From: Patescibacteria group bacterium
GTDB taxonomy: Bacteria; Patescibacteriota; Minisyncoccia; Portnoybacterales; GWB1-42-6
DNA: 10,928 bases
Reading direction: 5' to 3'
Assembly (NCBI GenBank): GCA_018818145.1
Contig: JAHIST010000039.1
Span: forward strand, 1 to 10,928
The notes under the pieces are model-generated. The model did not search any database and was not told the origin of the DNA. It saw only the letters and a list, made by a program, of their open reading frames with translations. How positions within the stretch are numbered: position 1 is the stretch's first letter; every line of letters begins with the position of its first letter. The position numbers and the translations under genes are program-made. Below, in pieces: positions 1 to 5,675 of this stretch.

Positions 1-342
1 ATTTGGACTCTCGGCCATTCATCATCAGTAAAAACCACCCAAAAATAACTTTTGTCATCCCGCCACTGGATATTGAAACGAGGTTGGTATTTTTTGATTA
101 GCTCGTTTTCCAGCAACAGCGCCTGCTTTTCGTCATCGGTTTCAATCCAATCAAGGTCAGCAATCTTATCTACGAACCGATCGGTGAAAAAACCATTTTT
201 TTTTACTAAAATGTGATTGGATTCGTTTTTTAATATCTTGCGCTTTGCCTATATATAAAATTTCCCCAGTTTTGTCTTTAAGTAAATAGGCGCCGGGTTT
301 TTTGGGGATTTTTTTGAATTTTTTAATCAGCGGTTTTTTCAT
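1..342 (-). CDS. uvrC: UvrC N-terminus (GIY-YIG), partial and frameshifted
   Basis: 5' end of the excinuclease ABC subunit C gene, the UvrABC nuclease that cuts on both sides of a DNA lesion. Read on the minus strand from ATG at 342, the protein begins MKKPLIKKFKKIPKKPGAYL and shows the GIY-YIG fold: GAY at residues 17-19, YIG at 30-32, then GKA and R40. The frame hits TAA at 168-166 after 58 codons. A -1 shift at the nine-base run at 196-204 (A on the coding strand) restores a convincing UvrC continuation: TDRFVDKIADLDWIETDDEK, then LLLENELIKKY with the catalytic Glu, then DDKSYFWV. The gene runs off the left edge. The homopolymer suggests a sequencing or assembly error, but a real frameshift mutation or polymerase slippage is possible. 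It is divergent from the genes on the right, and uvrA lies 0.8 kb away. Confidence 0.85.
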
Positions 343-354
343 GGATTGTGGATA

Positions 355-383
355 ATTATACAGATTTTTGTTTAATATTTCAA
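355..383 (-). promoter_or_regulatory. Sigma-70-type promoter of uvrC, near-leaderless
   Basis: On the minus strand there is TTGAAA (383-378), a 17-nt spacer and a perfect TATAAT (360-355). Transcription would start near 348, only about 6 nt before the uvrC ATG at 342. No Shine-Dalgarno sequence fits in that space, so the message is probably leaderless or nearly so. Confidence 0.75.
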
Positions 384-400
384 TGTGGTTATGCGTTTTC

Positions 401-429
401 TTGATTTTTTCTGGTTAAGACTATAAGAT
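401..429 (+). promoter_or_regulatory. Possible promoter of the phosphatidyltransferase gene
   Basis: TTGATT (401-406), 17 nt, TAAGAT (424-429), overlapping an alternative TATAAG at 422-427. This would give a leader of about 35 nt that includes the strong ribosome binding site AAGGAGG at 459-465. The match is moderate and the region is AT-rich. Confidence 0.35.
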
Positions 430-469
430 TGAATAAGCTTTTTTCAAAATAGTTCTTTAAGGAGGGGAT

Positions 470-1066
470 ATGAACAAAAATAATGACAGCTTATTCTGGT
501 GGATAGTAGCAAACGGACTGACGACCTTGCGATTGCTGATTGCGTTTTACATCTTGTTTTGGTCGCCAACCATGGAAGTGTTTTTGTGCCTTATCATAAT
601 TGGTGGTATAACTGATATTTTAGATGGTTTGGCGGCGGGTCAGGGCGGGCGAACTCGTCAAGGAGCTATTTACGACAAGGGCGTTGATAAATTTTTCTGC
701 GCCGTGATATTGGGTCGTTTTTTATATATTTGCGTTGTCGGCTTTGGTTGGACGACTTTGGTCATTTTTTTGTTTATCTTCGTCGCTCTAGTTATTTTTT
801 TGGAAGCGTTAATTTCCGTGGCCGGTATTATTTTCGCTTCATATAACCGGACAAGGGTTGAAGCAAACATTTGGGGCAAAATAAAGATGTGGGCAGAGGT
901 CTTGACCGCTGGCTTCGCAATTCTATTTTTAGAGAGAAATACTCTTCCAGAAAACGCCTGGCTAATTTTTATTGGACTAGGGCTGTCGTTGCTTTTCGGT
1001 TTTATCAGTCTAATTACTTATGTTTTAGACTATAAGAGATTAAAGGAGAAAAAGATAAAGATTTGA
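470..1066 (+). CDS. CDP-alcohol phosphatidyltransferase family protein
   Basis: Integral membrane enzyme (198 aa) of the family that moves a phosphatidyl group from CDP-diacylglycerol to an alcohol, as PgsA does with glycerol-3-phosphate. The N-terminus has the family pattern N15-x-LT-x2-R21. The catalytic motif is D49-x2-D52-G53-x2-A56 ... G65-x3-D69-x3-D73. All four aspartates are present, but the Arg of the usual DG-x2-AR is Gly57, and the gap to the second Gly is one residue shorter than normal. About six hydrophobic segments follow the usual topology (roughly 18-31, 36-48, 75-92, 93-122, 140-155, 163-188), with a lysine-rich C-terminus. The start is fixed by AAGGAGG 4 nt upstream. The substrate cannot be read from sequence: phosphatidylglycerophosphate synthase is the default guess, and an inositol-phosphate acceptor is a weaker possibility because an inositol-phosphate synthase gene lies in the same window. 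Confidence 0.85.
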   Translation: MNKNNDSLFWWIVANGLTTLRLLIAFYILFWSPTMEVFLCLIIIGGITDILDGLAAGQGGRTRQGAIYDKGVDKFFCAVILGRFLYICVVGFGWTTLVIFLFIFVALVIFLEALISVAGIIFASYNRTRVEANIWGKIKMWAEVLTAGFAILFLERNTLPENAWLIFIGLGLSLLFGFISLITYVLDYKRLKEKKIKI

Positions 1067-1072
1067 AGTCTG

Positions 1073-1105
1073 AGAGTCCGTTAGCGTAACGGGCTCTTTT
1101 CTTTT
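1073..1105 (+). terminator. Rho-independent terminator after the phosphatidyltransferase gene
   Basis: Ten-base-pair stem GAGTCCGTTA (1074-1083) with TAACGGGCTC (1087-1096), one G-T wobble, a 3-nt GCG loop, then TTTTCTTTT. It begins 7 nt after the stop codon. Confidence 0.85.
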
Positions 1106-1119
1106 GGTAAAAAATACGC

Positions 1120-1125
1120 TATAAT
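1120..1125 (+). promoter_or_regulatory. -10 box of uvrA, near-leaderless
   Basis: Perfect TATAAT ending 10 nt before the uvrA ATG at 1136, so transcription would start within about 3-5 nt of the start codon. No SD is present. There is no good -35 box: the expected place is the T-tract of the upstream terminator. As with uvrC, this suggests a leaderless mRNA. Confidence 0.6.
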
Positions 1126-1135
1126 ATCGTTTAAT

Positions 1136-4100
1136 ATGAAAACTGACGAATTTATAAAAATCAGGGGTGCCAGGGTTCATAATTTGAAAAATATTGATTT
1201 GGATATTCCCAAAAATAAACTCGTGGTTATAACGGGGCTTTCCGGTTCGGGAAAATCATCGCTGGCGTTTGATACGATTTACGCCGAAGGCCAGCGCCGC
1301 TATGTGGAAAGTTTGTCGGCCTACGCGAGGCAATTTTTGGGCGTGATGGACAAACCCGATGTGGACAAAATTGAGGGGCTTTCGCCGGCCATTGCCATTG
1401 ACCAGCGCAGTGTGGCAAAAAATCCGCGCTCAACTGTTGGCACAATCACGGAGGTTTATGATTACCTCCGTCTTTTATTTTCGCGGATTGGCAAGCCGCA
1501 TTGCCCCGATTGCGGCAAGCTAATTACGCGTCAAAGTCCTTCGGCGATTGCCGATCAAATTTTGAAAATGCCAGTCGGGGCAGAAGTTTTAATTTTGGGG
1601 CCGCTGGTGCGCGGTAAAAAAGGCGAGCATAAAGGAATTTTGGAACAGGCGCAGCGCGCCGGTTTTGTGCGCGTGCGTATTAACGGGATTGTCTTTCGAC
1701 TGGAAGAAGCGATGGAGATGGCACTGGATAAAATGAAAAAGCACAGCATTGAAGTTGTTGTGGATAAAATTGAAATATCTCGAGAGCTTTCCAAAGACGA
1801 ACGTGCGCGCATTGTGGATTCGGTGGAAACTGCGCTGAAGGTGGGCGGAGGAATAATAATAATTAATGTCTTTGCGAGTCCCGCGAAAGCGGGGCGAAGC
1901 AATCCCGCGGACGGCGGCAATAGTTCGGGATTGCTTCGTCGCTACGCTCCTCGCAATGACATTGTTTTCTCCGAGCTTTTTGCCTGCAAAGAATGCGGCG
2001 TTTCATTGTCCGAAATTGAACCTCGTTTATTTTCATTCAATAGCCCGTTTGGCGCCTGTCCGGAATGCCAGGGTCTGGGCACAAAATTGGAAATTGATTC
2101 AAAACTGATTATTCCTAATCCGCGCCTAACCCTGGCCGAAGGCGCCATCCGTCCTTGGGCCACGGCTTCCCACCGGGTCGGCCGGCAGGGATATTATTCT
2201 TGGATTTTAAGTCGACTCGCTGATGAGGCCGAATTTTCTCTAAATGAACCAGTTGAAAGATTATCAAAAGATATTGTTAATTTGATTCTTTATGGCAGCG
2301 AGCGCTTAAAATCTAAGAAATTAAAAATTAAAAATTTAGAATTAAAAATTGAATTTGAGGGTGTGATTCCAAATTTACAACGGCGCTGGAAAGAGATAGA
2401 ATCGGATTTCGCGCGCGCCGAAATAGAAAAATACATGCTGATAAAAAAATGCCCGCTTTGTCATGGCAAGCGTCTAAAAAAAGAAGCGCTGGCAGTGAAA
2501 ATTAATACACCTCACCCCCACCTTCGCCAAGGCTTCGGCGGGCAAGCGAGCCCTCTCCTTAGAAAAGAGAGGGAAGCCGGAGTAGACATCAGCCAGTTAA
2601 ACGAAATGAGCGTTGAAGGGCTCAAAAACTTTTTTCAGAAATTAAAGTTAACAACAACGGATGAACAGGTGGCGCGTTTGATTATTAAAGAAATTCTAAA
2701 GCGCCTGCAGTTTTTAATTGATGTGGGATTGGACTATTTGACCGTGAGCCGCGAATCAACGACTTTATCGGGCGGCGAAGCGCAGCGCATACGGCTGGCC
2801 ACGCAAATCGGCTCCGGGCTTTCGGGAGTTATTTATATTTTGGACGAGCCCTCAATCGGCCTGCACCAGCGCGATTTGAGCCGGCTGATTTCAACGCTAA
2901 AACAATTACGCGATTTGGGCAACACGGTCGTGGTGGTGGAACACGACGAACAAACTATACGTTGCGCGGATTGGATTGTTGATGTTGGGCCGGGCGCGGG
3001 GACGCATGGCGGCAGAATTATTTTTCAGGGAACGGCGTTACAAATAATGAAGTCCGATACTCTAACAGGGAAATATCTTTCTGGTAGGATGAGAGTAGAA
3101 ACATCTGTCAAAAAATCACAAATTACAAAATCCAAATTACAAACAAATTCCAAATCACAAATTTCAAATTCCAAACCGAATTTTTTAGAAATCCGCGGCG
3201 CCATTGAACATAATTTAAAAAACATTGACGTTAAGATTCCGCTGGGCTGTTTTGTGGCAATAACCGGAGTTTCCGGGTCTGGCAAAAGCACGTTGGTTAA
3301 TGACATTTTAGCTACTGCCTTGTCTCGTGATTTTTACGGCGCGCACAAAGAGCCCGGCGCGCACAAATCAATCATAGGAACTCAAAATTTGGATAAAGTG
3401 ATCGTTGTAGACCAGTCGCCAATCGGCCGCACGCCCCGTTCCAACCCCGCCACCTATACAGGCGCCTTTACGCCAATTCGGGATATTTTTGCTTCTACGC
3501 AGGAGGCGAGAATTCGCGGTTTCAATCCCGGCCGTTTTAGTTTTAATGTTAAAGGCGGCCGGTGCGAAAACTGCGAGGGCGACGGCGTCAAAAAAATTGA
3601 AATGTATTTTTTGCCCGATATTTACATTGAATGCGAAGAGTGCCACGGCAGCCGTTACAATAAAGAAACTTTGGAAATTGAATATAAAGGGGAAAATATT
3701 GCCAAAATTTTAGCCATGTCCGTTGAGGAAGCTTACGATTTTTTCAAAAATATCCCGATGCTGGAGCTGAAACTGCGAACGCTCAAAGAAGTCGGCTTGG
3801 GCTATATGAAATTGGGCCAGTCCGCCACCACGCTTTCGGGCGGCGAAGCCCAGCGGATAAAGTTGGCAACAGAATTGGCGCGCCGCGATACGGGCCGGAC
3901 TTTGTATGTTTTGGACGAGCCCACCACCGGCCTTCATTTTGACGATATCAGAAAATTACTTAATGTCTTGCATCAATTGGTCGCGCGTGGTAATTCTATA
4001 TTAATTATTGAGCACAATCCCGATGTGATTCGCAGTGCTGACTGGATTATTGATTTGGGGCCGGAGGGTGGAGAGAAAGGCGGCTATCTGGTCGTTGCCG

Positions 4101-4162
4101 GGACCTTAAAAGATGTGATACAATGCAAAAAAAGCTATACCGGTCAAGCTTTAAAAAAATAG
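1136..4162 (+). CDS. uvrA: Excinuclease ABC subunit A, with in-frame repeat insertions
   Basis: Damage-sensing dimeric ATPase of nucleotide excision repair, which loads UvrB on lesions. It has two ABC halves. The first has Walker A GLSGSGKS (34-41), signature LSGGEAQR (S545) and Walker B LDEPS (D570, E571). The second has Walker A GVSGSGKS (711-718), signature LSGGEAQR (S901) and Walker B LDEPT (D927, E928). Cysteine pairs are at 123/126, 284/287 with 308/311, 439/442, and 810/813 with 833/836, the last being the damage-binding zinc module. The length is 1008 aa against about 940 usually. The excess lies in four segments that look like translated repeats: about residues 246-275, 390-406, 458-483 and 659-684 (the linker between halves). 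All conserved motifs are intact, so the protein is probably functional. The C-terminus ...CKKSYTGQALKK is followed by TAG and then a second UvrA-like end downstream. Confidence 0.98.
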   Translation: MKTDEFIKIRGARVHNLKNIDLDIPKNKLVVITGLSGSGKSSLAFDTIYAEGQRRYVESLSAYARQFLGVMDKPDVDKIEGLSPAIAIDQRSVAKNPRSTVGTITEVYDYLRLLFSRIGKPHCPDCGKLITRQSPSAIADQILKMPVGAEVLILGPLVRGKKGEHKGILEQAQRAGFVRVRINGIVFRLEEAMEMALDKMKKHSIEVVVDKIEISRELSKDERARIVDSVETALKVGGGIIIINVFASPAKAGRSNPADGGNSSGLLRRYAPRNDIVFSELFACKECGVSLSEIEPRLFSFNSPFGACPECQGLGTKLEIDSKLIIPNPRLTLAEGAIRPWATASHRVGRQGYYSWILSRLADEAEFSLNEPVERLSKDIVNLILYGSERLKSKKLKIKNLELKIEFEGVIPNLQRRWKEIESDFARAEIEKYMLIKKCPLCHGKRLKKEALAVKINTPHPHLRQGFGGQASPLLRKEREAGVDISQLNEMSVEGLKNFFQKLKLTTTDEQVARLIIKEILKRLQFLIDVGLDYLTVSRESTTLSGGEAQRIRLATQIGSGLSGVIYILDEPSIGLHQRDLSRLISTLKQLRDLGNTVVVVEHDEQTIRCADWIVDVGPGAGTHGGRIIFQGTALQIMKSDTLTGKYLSGRMRVETSVKKSQITKSKLQTNSKSQISNSKPNFLEIRGAIEHNLKNIDVKIPLGCFVAITGVSGSGKSTLVNDILATALSRDFYGAHKEPGAHKSIIGTQNLDKVIVVDQSPIGRTPRSNPATYTGAFTPIRDIFASTQEARIRGFNPGRFSFNVKGGRCENCEGDGVKKIEMYFLPDIYIECEECHGSRYNKETLEIEYKGENIAKILAMSVEEAYDFFKNIPMLELKLRTLKEVGLGYMKLGQSATTLSGGEAQRIKLATELARRDTGRTLYVLDEPTTGLHFDDIRKLLNVLHQLVARGNSILIIEHNPDVIRSADWIIDLGPEGGEKGGYLVVAGTLKDVIQCKKSYTGQALKK
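1872..1956 (+). repeat. Palindromic repeat inserted in frame in uvrA (first)
   Basis: Nested perfect stems: TTGCGAG (1872-1878) with CTCGCAA (1950-1956); CCCGC-GAAA-GCGGG (1880-1893); and CGAAGCAATCCCG (1895-1907) with CGGGATTGCTTCG (1926-1938). The GATTGCTTCGTCGC...CTCGCAATGAC half resembles a dispersed repeat seen in many bacterial genomes. It is read through as UvrA residues ~246-275, rich in G, S, R, P and A, just before the C284/C287 zinc module. Confidence 0.85.
2308..2352 (+). repeat. AT-rich tandem repeat inside uvrA (second)
   Basis: Units like AATTAAAAATT recur four times, encoding a low-complexity K/L/I/E segment (LKIKNLELKI) at UvrA residues ~392-404, just before the conserved FEGVIPNL. 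It is of the same kind as the AT-rich tract at 4319-4355. Confidence 0.6.
2511..2577 (+). repeat. Palindromic repeat inserted in frame in uvrA (third)
   Basis: Contains CTTCGCCAAGGCTTCGGCGG (2522-2541), which is self-complementary in part, and the stem CCCTCTC (2551-2557) with GAGAGGG (2567-2573). It is translated as about 26 residues between the conserved AVKI and DISQLNEMSVE segments of UvrA (residues ~458-483), where other UvrA proteins have only a short loop. Confidence 0.75.
3111..3180 (+). repeat. CAAATT-type tandem repeat in the UvrA linker (fourth)
   Basis: Degenerate tandem array of CAAATT(C/A) and ACAAAT units. It encodes a S/K/N/Q-rich stretch (residues ~659-684) in the linker between the two ABC halves, directly before the second-half start FLEIRGAIEHNLKN. 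Confidence 0.75.
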
Positions 4163-4164
4163 TT

Positions 4165-4254
4165 GTCCCGATTTTCTTTGCGCCGCAGGCGCAATCAGAA
4201 AATCGTGGATCCACGATTTCGTATTCGCGCTTTGCGCGAATACGAAATCGGGAC
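4165..4254. mobile_element. Two-hairpin REP-like element, copy 1
   Basis: Ninety-base element beginning 2 nt after the uvrA stop. The ends GTCCCGATTT (4165-4174) and AAATCGGGAC (4245-4254) are perfect inverted repeats. Hairpin 1 is 4169-4205: CGATTTTC with GAAAATCG, inner stem TTGCGCC-GCA-GGCGCAA. The linker is TGGATCCA, lying in the 12-bp palindrome CGTGGATCCACG (4204-4215). Hairpin 2 is 4214-4250: a perfect 17-bp stem around a TTT loop. The plan is GTCC / CGA..hairpin 1..TCG / TGGATCCA / CGA..hairpin 2..TCG / GGAC. The same plan recurs at 9718-9902. It has no open coding role of its own, and no T-tract for termination. Confidence 0.8.
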
Positions 4255-4269
4255 GCAGGGCGCGGTTTG

Positions 4270-4278
4270 TGATATAAT
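4270..4278 (+). promoter_or_regulatory. Possible extended -10 promoter upstream of the 4401 gene
   Basis: TGATATAAT is a full extended -10 match (TGnTATAAT). No -35 is visible because that place is occupied by the end of the two-hairpin element. It overlaps the uvrA-like relic, so the match may be fortuitous. Confidence 0.35.
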
Positions 4279-4318
4279 CAAAAACAAGAAAAGTTATACG
4301 GGAAAGTACCTTAAATAA
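4271..4318 (+). pseudogene. Relic or duplicate of the uvrA 3' end
   Basis: This stretch reads DIIKNKKSYTGKYLK then TAA, matching the real UvrA end DVIQCKKSYTGQALKK and the usual family ending SYTGxYLK. It is in the same frame as uvrA. From the uvrA TAG (4160-4162) through the two-hairpin element to TAA at 4316 there are 51 sense codons and no other stop. Synonymous positions differ at nearly every shared codon (for example AGC/AGT, ACC/ACG, GGT/GGA), so this is not a very recent tandem copy. It has no start of its own. Confidence 0.75.
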
Positions 4319-4355
4319 ATCAAAAATTAAAATTACAATTCAAAATTATAAAATA
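4319..4355 (+). repeat. AT-rich tandem repeat tract
   Basis: Degenerate AAATTA/CAATTC/AAAATT units, similar in kind to the tracts read through inside uvrA at 2308-2352 and 3111-3180. No gene is visible in it. Confidence 0.5.
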
Positions 4356-4400
4356 GTAAAAAGTTTTTTACCAACTAAATAGCTGAAAAGGAGGTATAAA

Positions 4401-4841
4401 ATGAAAAAAGAGCAAGCCATGATTTTAGCGACGCCGCTTCTTGGTAGAAACGGGCTGATTGCCCAGACAAGAAGCTATGTAACTCGTGAACGGAAGAAAA
4501 TAATGAAGAAAATGAAGAAAAAAAGCAAACAGCCGAATAAAATTTATCGTACCAATAAAGACACCATCAGTCTTAATTGCGACGAGTTTGTTCCCAGCTG
4601 GATGAGGCCTCGCGATTCTTCTTTTGACCCGCGGCTGGTTGTAGGTATCGGTTTCAAGAGTAAAAATAAAAGCAGAGCGCAGAAATTGAAAAATGAGGTG
4701 CGCCAGAAAATGAAAATAATAAAAAGAAGGTTTAAGCAAATTCATCAAGCCAACTGTACCAGAAGCCAGATTGTGGCTGCCAAGACGGGAATGAACAGAG
4801 AGGCGCAAGAGTTTCATCGTTTTTTTAAAGGCATAGCATAA
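4401..4841 (+). CDS. Basic hypothetical protein
   Basis: Protein of 146 aa not recognised as a known family. It is strongly basic, with a lysine/arginine-rich stretch at about residues 27-46 (RERKKIMKKMKKKSK) and another at about 90-116 (KSKNKSRAQKLKNEVRQKMK, then RRFKQ). Between them is a more ordered-looking segment with SLNCDEFVPSW and DPRLVVGIGF. There is no signal peptide or membrane segment. The charge suggests nucleic acid or ribosome binding, but this is only inference. The start is fixed by AAAAGGAGG at 4387-4395, 5 nt before the ATG, one of the strongest ribosome binding sites in the window. It stands alone, with a strong terminator directly after it. Confidence 0.8.
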   Translation: MKKEQAMILATPLLGRNGLIAQTRSYVTRERKKIMKKMKKKSKQPNKIYRTNKDTISLNCDEFVPSWMRPRDSSFDPRLVVGIGFKSKNKSRAQKLKNEVRQKMKIIKRRFKQIHQANCTRSQIVAAKTGMNREAQEFHRFFKGIA

Positions 4842-4853
4842 GAAATATTTATT

Positions 4854-4904
4854 AACCCCGGCTTTGGTCAAAATTAATTTGACTAGGCCGGGGGTTTTCT
4901 TTTT
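4854..4904 (+). terminator. Strong terminator after the 4401 gene
   Basis: Long stem AACCCC-GGC... paired with GGCCGGGGGTT, continued by GGTCAAA with TTTGACT around an ATTAA loop, with small bulges. It ends in TTTTCTTTTT. Confidence 0.85.
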
Positions 4905-4907
4905 ACT

Positions 4908-5025
4908 CTTGACCCCGTTAGAAGTTTTAAAAAGAAAAGGTATAAGCCATAAGAAAGCCATCAGGCGAATCGCTTACAAATATAGTTTTGTCTTATAGCT
5001 TGGCTGAACTTCTAACGGGGCTTGA
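4908..5025. mobile_element. MITE-like element upstream of groES
   Basis: A 108-bp segment (4913-5020) has perfect 14-bp terminal inverted repeats, CCCCGTTAGAAGTT (4913-4926) and AACTTCTAACGGGG (5007-5020). It is flanked by the direct repeat CTTGA at 4908-4912 and 5021-5025, which looks like a 5-bp target-site duplication. Inside, AAGCCATAAGAAA (near 4944) matches the reverse complement of the segment just before the right terminus at 11 of 13 positions, so the element can fold further. It codes for nothing. The right-hand flank supplies most of the groES -35 box (CTTGACA). Confidence 0.6.
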
Positions 5026-5050
5026 CAAGTTCCACCTATCTGAATACAAT
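5022..5050 (+). promoter_or_regulatory. groES promoter
   Basis: Consensus TTGACA (5022-5027), a 17-nt spacer, then TACAAT (5045-5050). A second TATAAT lies at 5053-5058 but is too far from the -35. It sits directly upstream of the CIRCE operator. Confidence 0.85.
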
Positions 5051-5067
5051 ACTATAATGCAATAAAA

Positions 5068-5094
5068 TTAGCAGTCTGGATAAAAGAGTGCTAA
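5068..5094. promoter_or_regulatory. CIRCE operator (HrcA binding site)
   Basis: TTAGCAGTC (5068-5076), exactly 9 nt, GAGTGCTAA (5086-5094). The family consensus is TTAGCACTC-N9-GAGTGCTAA, so there is one mismatch, in the left arm (G5074). In other bacteria HrcA binds this site and represses groESL until heat shock. It lies just downstream of the promoter and is transcribed into the leader. hrcA itself is not in the window. Confidence 0.92.
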
Positions 5095-5101
5095 AAATCA
5101 C

Positions 5102-5172
5102 AAAACACATAACATAAAACACGCAACAAAAATGCAACTGGTTGCTTGTTATTATGTTATATGTTATATGTT
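5102..5172 (+). repeat. Imperfect inverted repeat in the groES leader
   Basis: An AT-rich arm at 5103-5127, ending in GCAAC, pairs imperfectly with the arm starting GTTGC at 5141-5165 and running up to the groES ATG. GCAAC-TG-GTTGC (5134-5145) offers an alternative small hairpin. The arms resemble an AT-rich ATAACATAAAACA repeat and its reverse complement. No SD for groES is visible here. Confidence 0.55.
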
Positions 5173-5173
5173 T

Positions 5174-5476
5174 ATGAAGATAAAACCCCTAAACGATAGA
5201 GTTGTCATTGAGCCGATGACTTCAGAAGAAATCAAAAAATTCGGCAAAGTGAGCATTATTATGCCCCAGACCGTTGATAAAGAAAGGCCGGAACAGGGCA
5301 AAGTTGTTGCCGTGGGTCCGGGCAAGTTTGACGAAGGCGGCGAAAAACGCATTCCTTTGAGCGTCAAAAAGGGCGACCTGGTGCTTTTTACCAAATACGG
5401 CCCCAGCGAAATAAAAATTGACGGGAAAGAATATTTAATAGCAGAGGAAAAAGATATACTGGCAATTTTAGAATAA
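5174..5476 (+). CDS. groES: Co-chaperonin GroES
   Basis: Heptameric 10-kDa lid of the GroEL folding chamber. The start MKIKPLNDRVVIEP at 5174 fits the family, giving 100 aa. In-frame ATGs at 5132 and 5168 are upstream but would add residues that no GroES has and that are read from the leader repeat. Visible features are the mobile-loop region (residues ~20-35, with SIIMPQTV), the EQGKVVAVGPGKF strand segment and the typical ending IDGKEYLIAEEKDILAILE. The initial TSEEIKKFGKV before the loop is slightly longer than in many GroES. There is no SD. The promoter and CIRCE upstream imply heat-shock control by HrcA. groEL follows after 196 bp, an unusually large gap for this pair. Confidence 0.95.
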   Translation: MKIKPLNDRVVIEPMTSEEIKKFGKVSIIMPQTVDKERPEQGKVVAVGPGKFDEGGEKRIPLSVKKGDLVLFTKYGPSEIKIDGKEYLIAEEKDILAILE

Positions 5477-5481
5477 GTATG

Positions 5482-5634
5482 GCTCCCCGCTCAAATTTTG
5501 CGGGGCAATACGCGGCAGACCGCTGCGCCTAAAAAGTATGAAGCTATTCGCTTCTCGCGGTCTGCAAAAGTTAATAAATTATTTTTTAAAATATCGTTTG
5601 AGTGCCAAAGAGTGGCAAAATTTGAGCGGGGAGC
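5482..5634. repeat. Inverted-repeat element between groES and groEL
   Basis: Perfect 20-bp inverted repeat: GCTCCCCGCTCAAATTTTGC (5482-5501) and its complement at 5615-5634. Inside are GCAGACCGC (5515-5523) with GCGGTCTGC (5557-5565) and a small GAAGC-TATTC-GCTTC hairpin, so the 153-nt transcript would fold as one long branched rod. A local alternative, CCCCGC...GCGGGG at 5485-5505, competes with the left arm. No target duplication was found and no coding potential is credible. It may be a non-autonomous mobile element or an RNA structure that separates expression of the two chaperonin genes. Confidence 0.75.
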
Positions 5635-5635
5635 T

Positions 5636-5675
5636 CATTTTTGTAACTACTCGCTGACGCTCGCAGACAAAAATG
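5636..5675 (+). promoter_or_regulatory. Hairpin that includes the groEL start codon
   Basis: CATTTTTGT (5636-5644) is perfectly complementary to ACAAAAATG (5667-5675), whose last three bases are the groEL ATG. The 22-nt loop contains CTCGCTGACGCTCG, which can itself form a short stem. There is no SD in front of groEL. A weak AU-rich helix over the start codon could tune translation with temperature, but that is inference. Confidence 0.5.

Noticed and set aside
1555..1920. Minus-strand ORF of 121 aa inside uvrA
   Set aside because: It is opposite conserved UvrA sequence and runs into the palindromic insertion; no independent evidence supports it.
3111..3180. CRISPR-like array in the CAAATT repeat
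   Set aside because: Units are only 6-8 nt with no spacers, lie inside the uvrA reading frame, and no cas genes are near.
4909..4946. TTGACC...TATAAG as a promoter inside the MITE-like element
   Set aside because: The spacing is 26 nt, far from the 16-18 nt needed, and there is a much better promoter at 5022-5050.
4425..4961. Minus-strand ORF of 178 aa opposite the 4401 gene
   Set aside because: It reads through the terminator and into the MITE-like element. The plus-strand gene has a strong SD and terminator, so this is a shadow.
5132..5173. Upstream in-frame start giving GroES 14 extra N-terminal residues
   Set aside because: The extension comes from the AT-rich leader repeat, has no SD, and GroES proteins normally begin with MKIKPLNDR at 5174.
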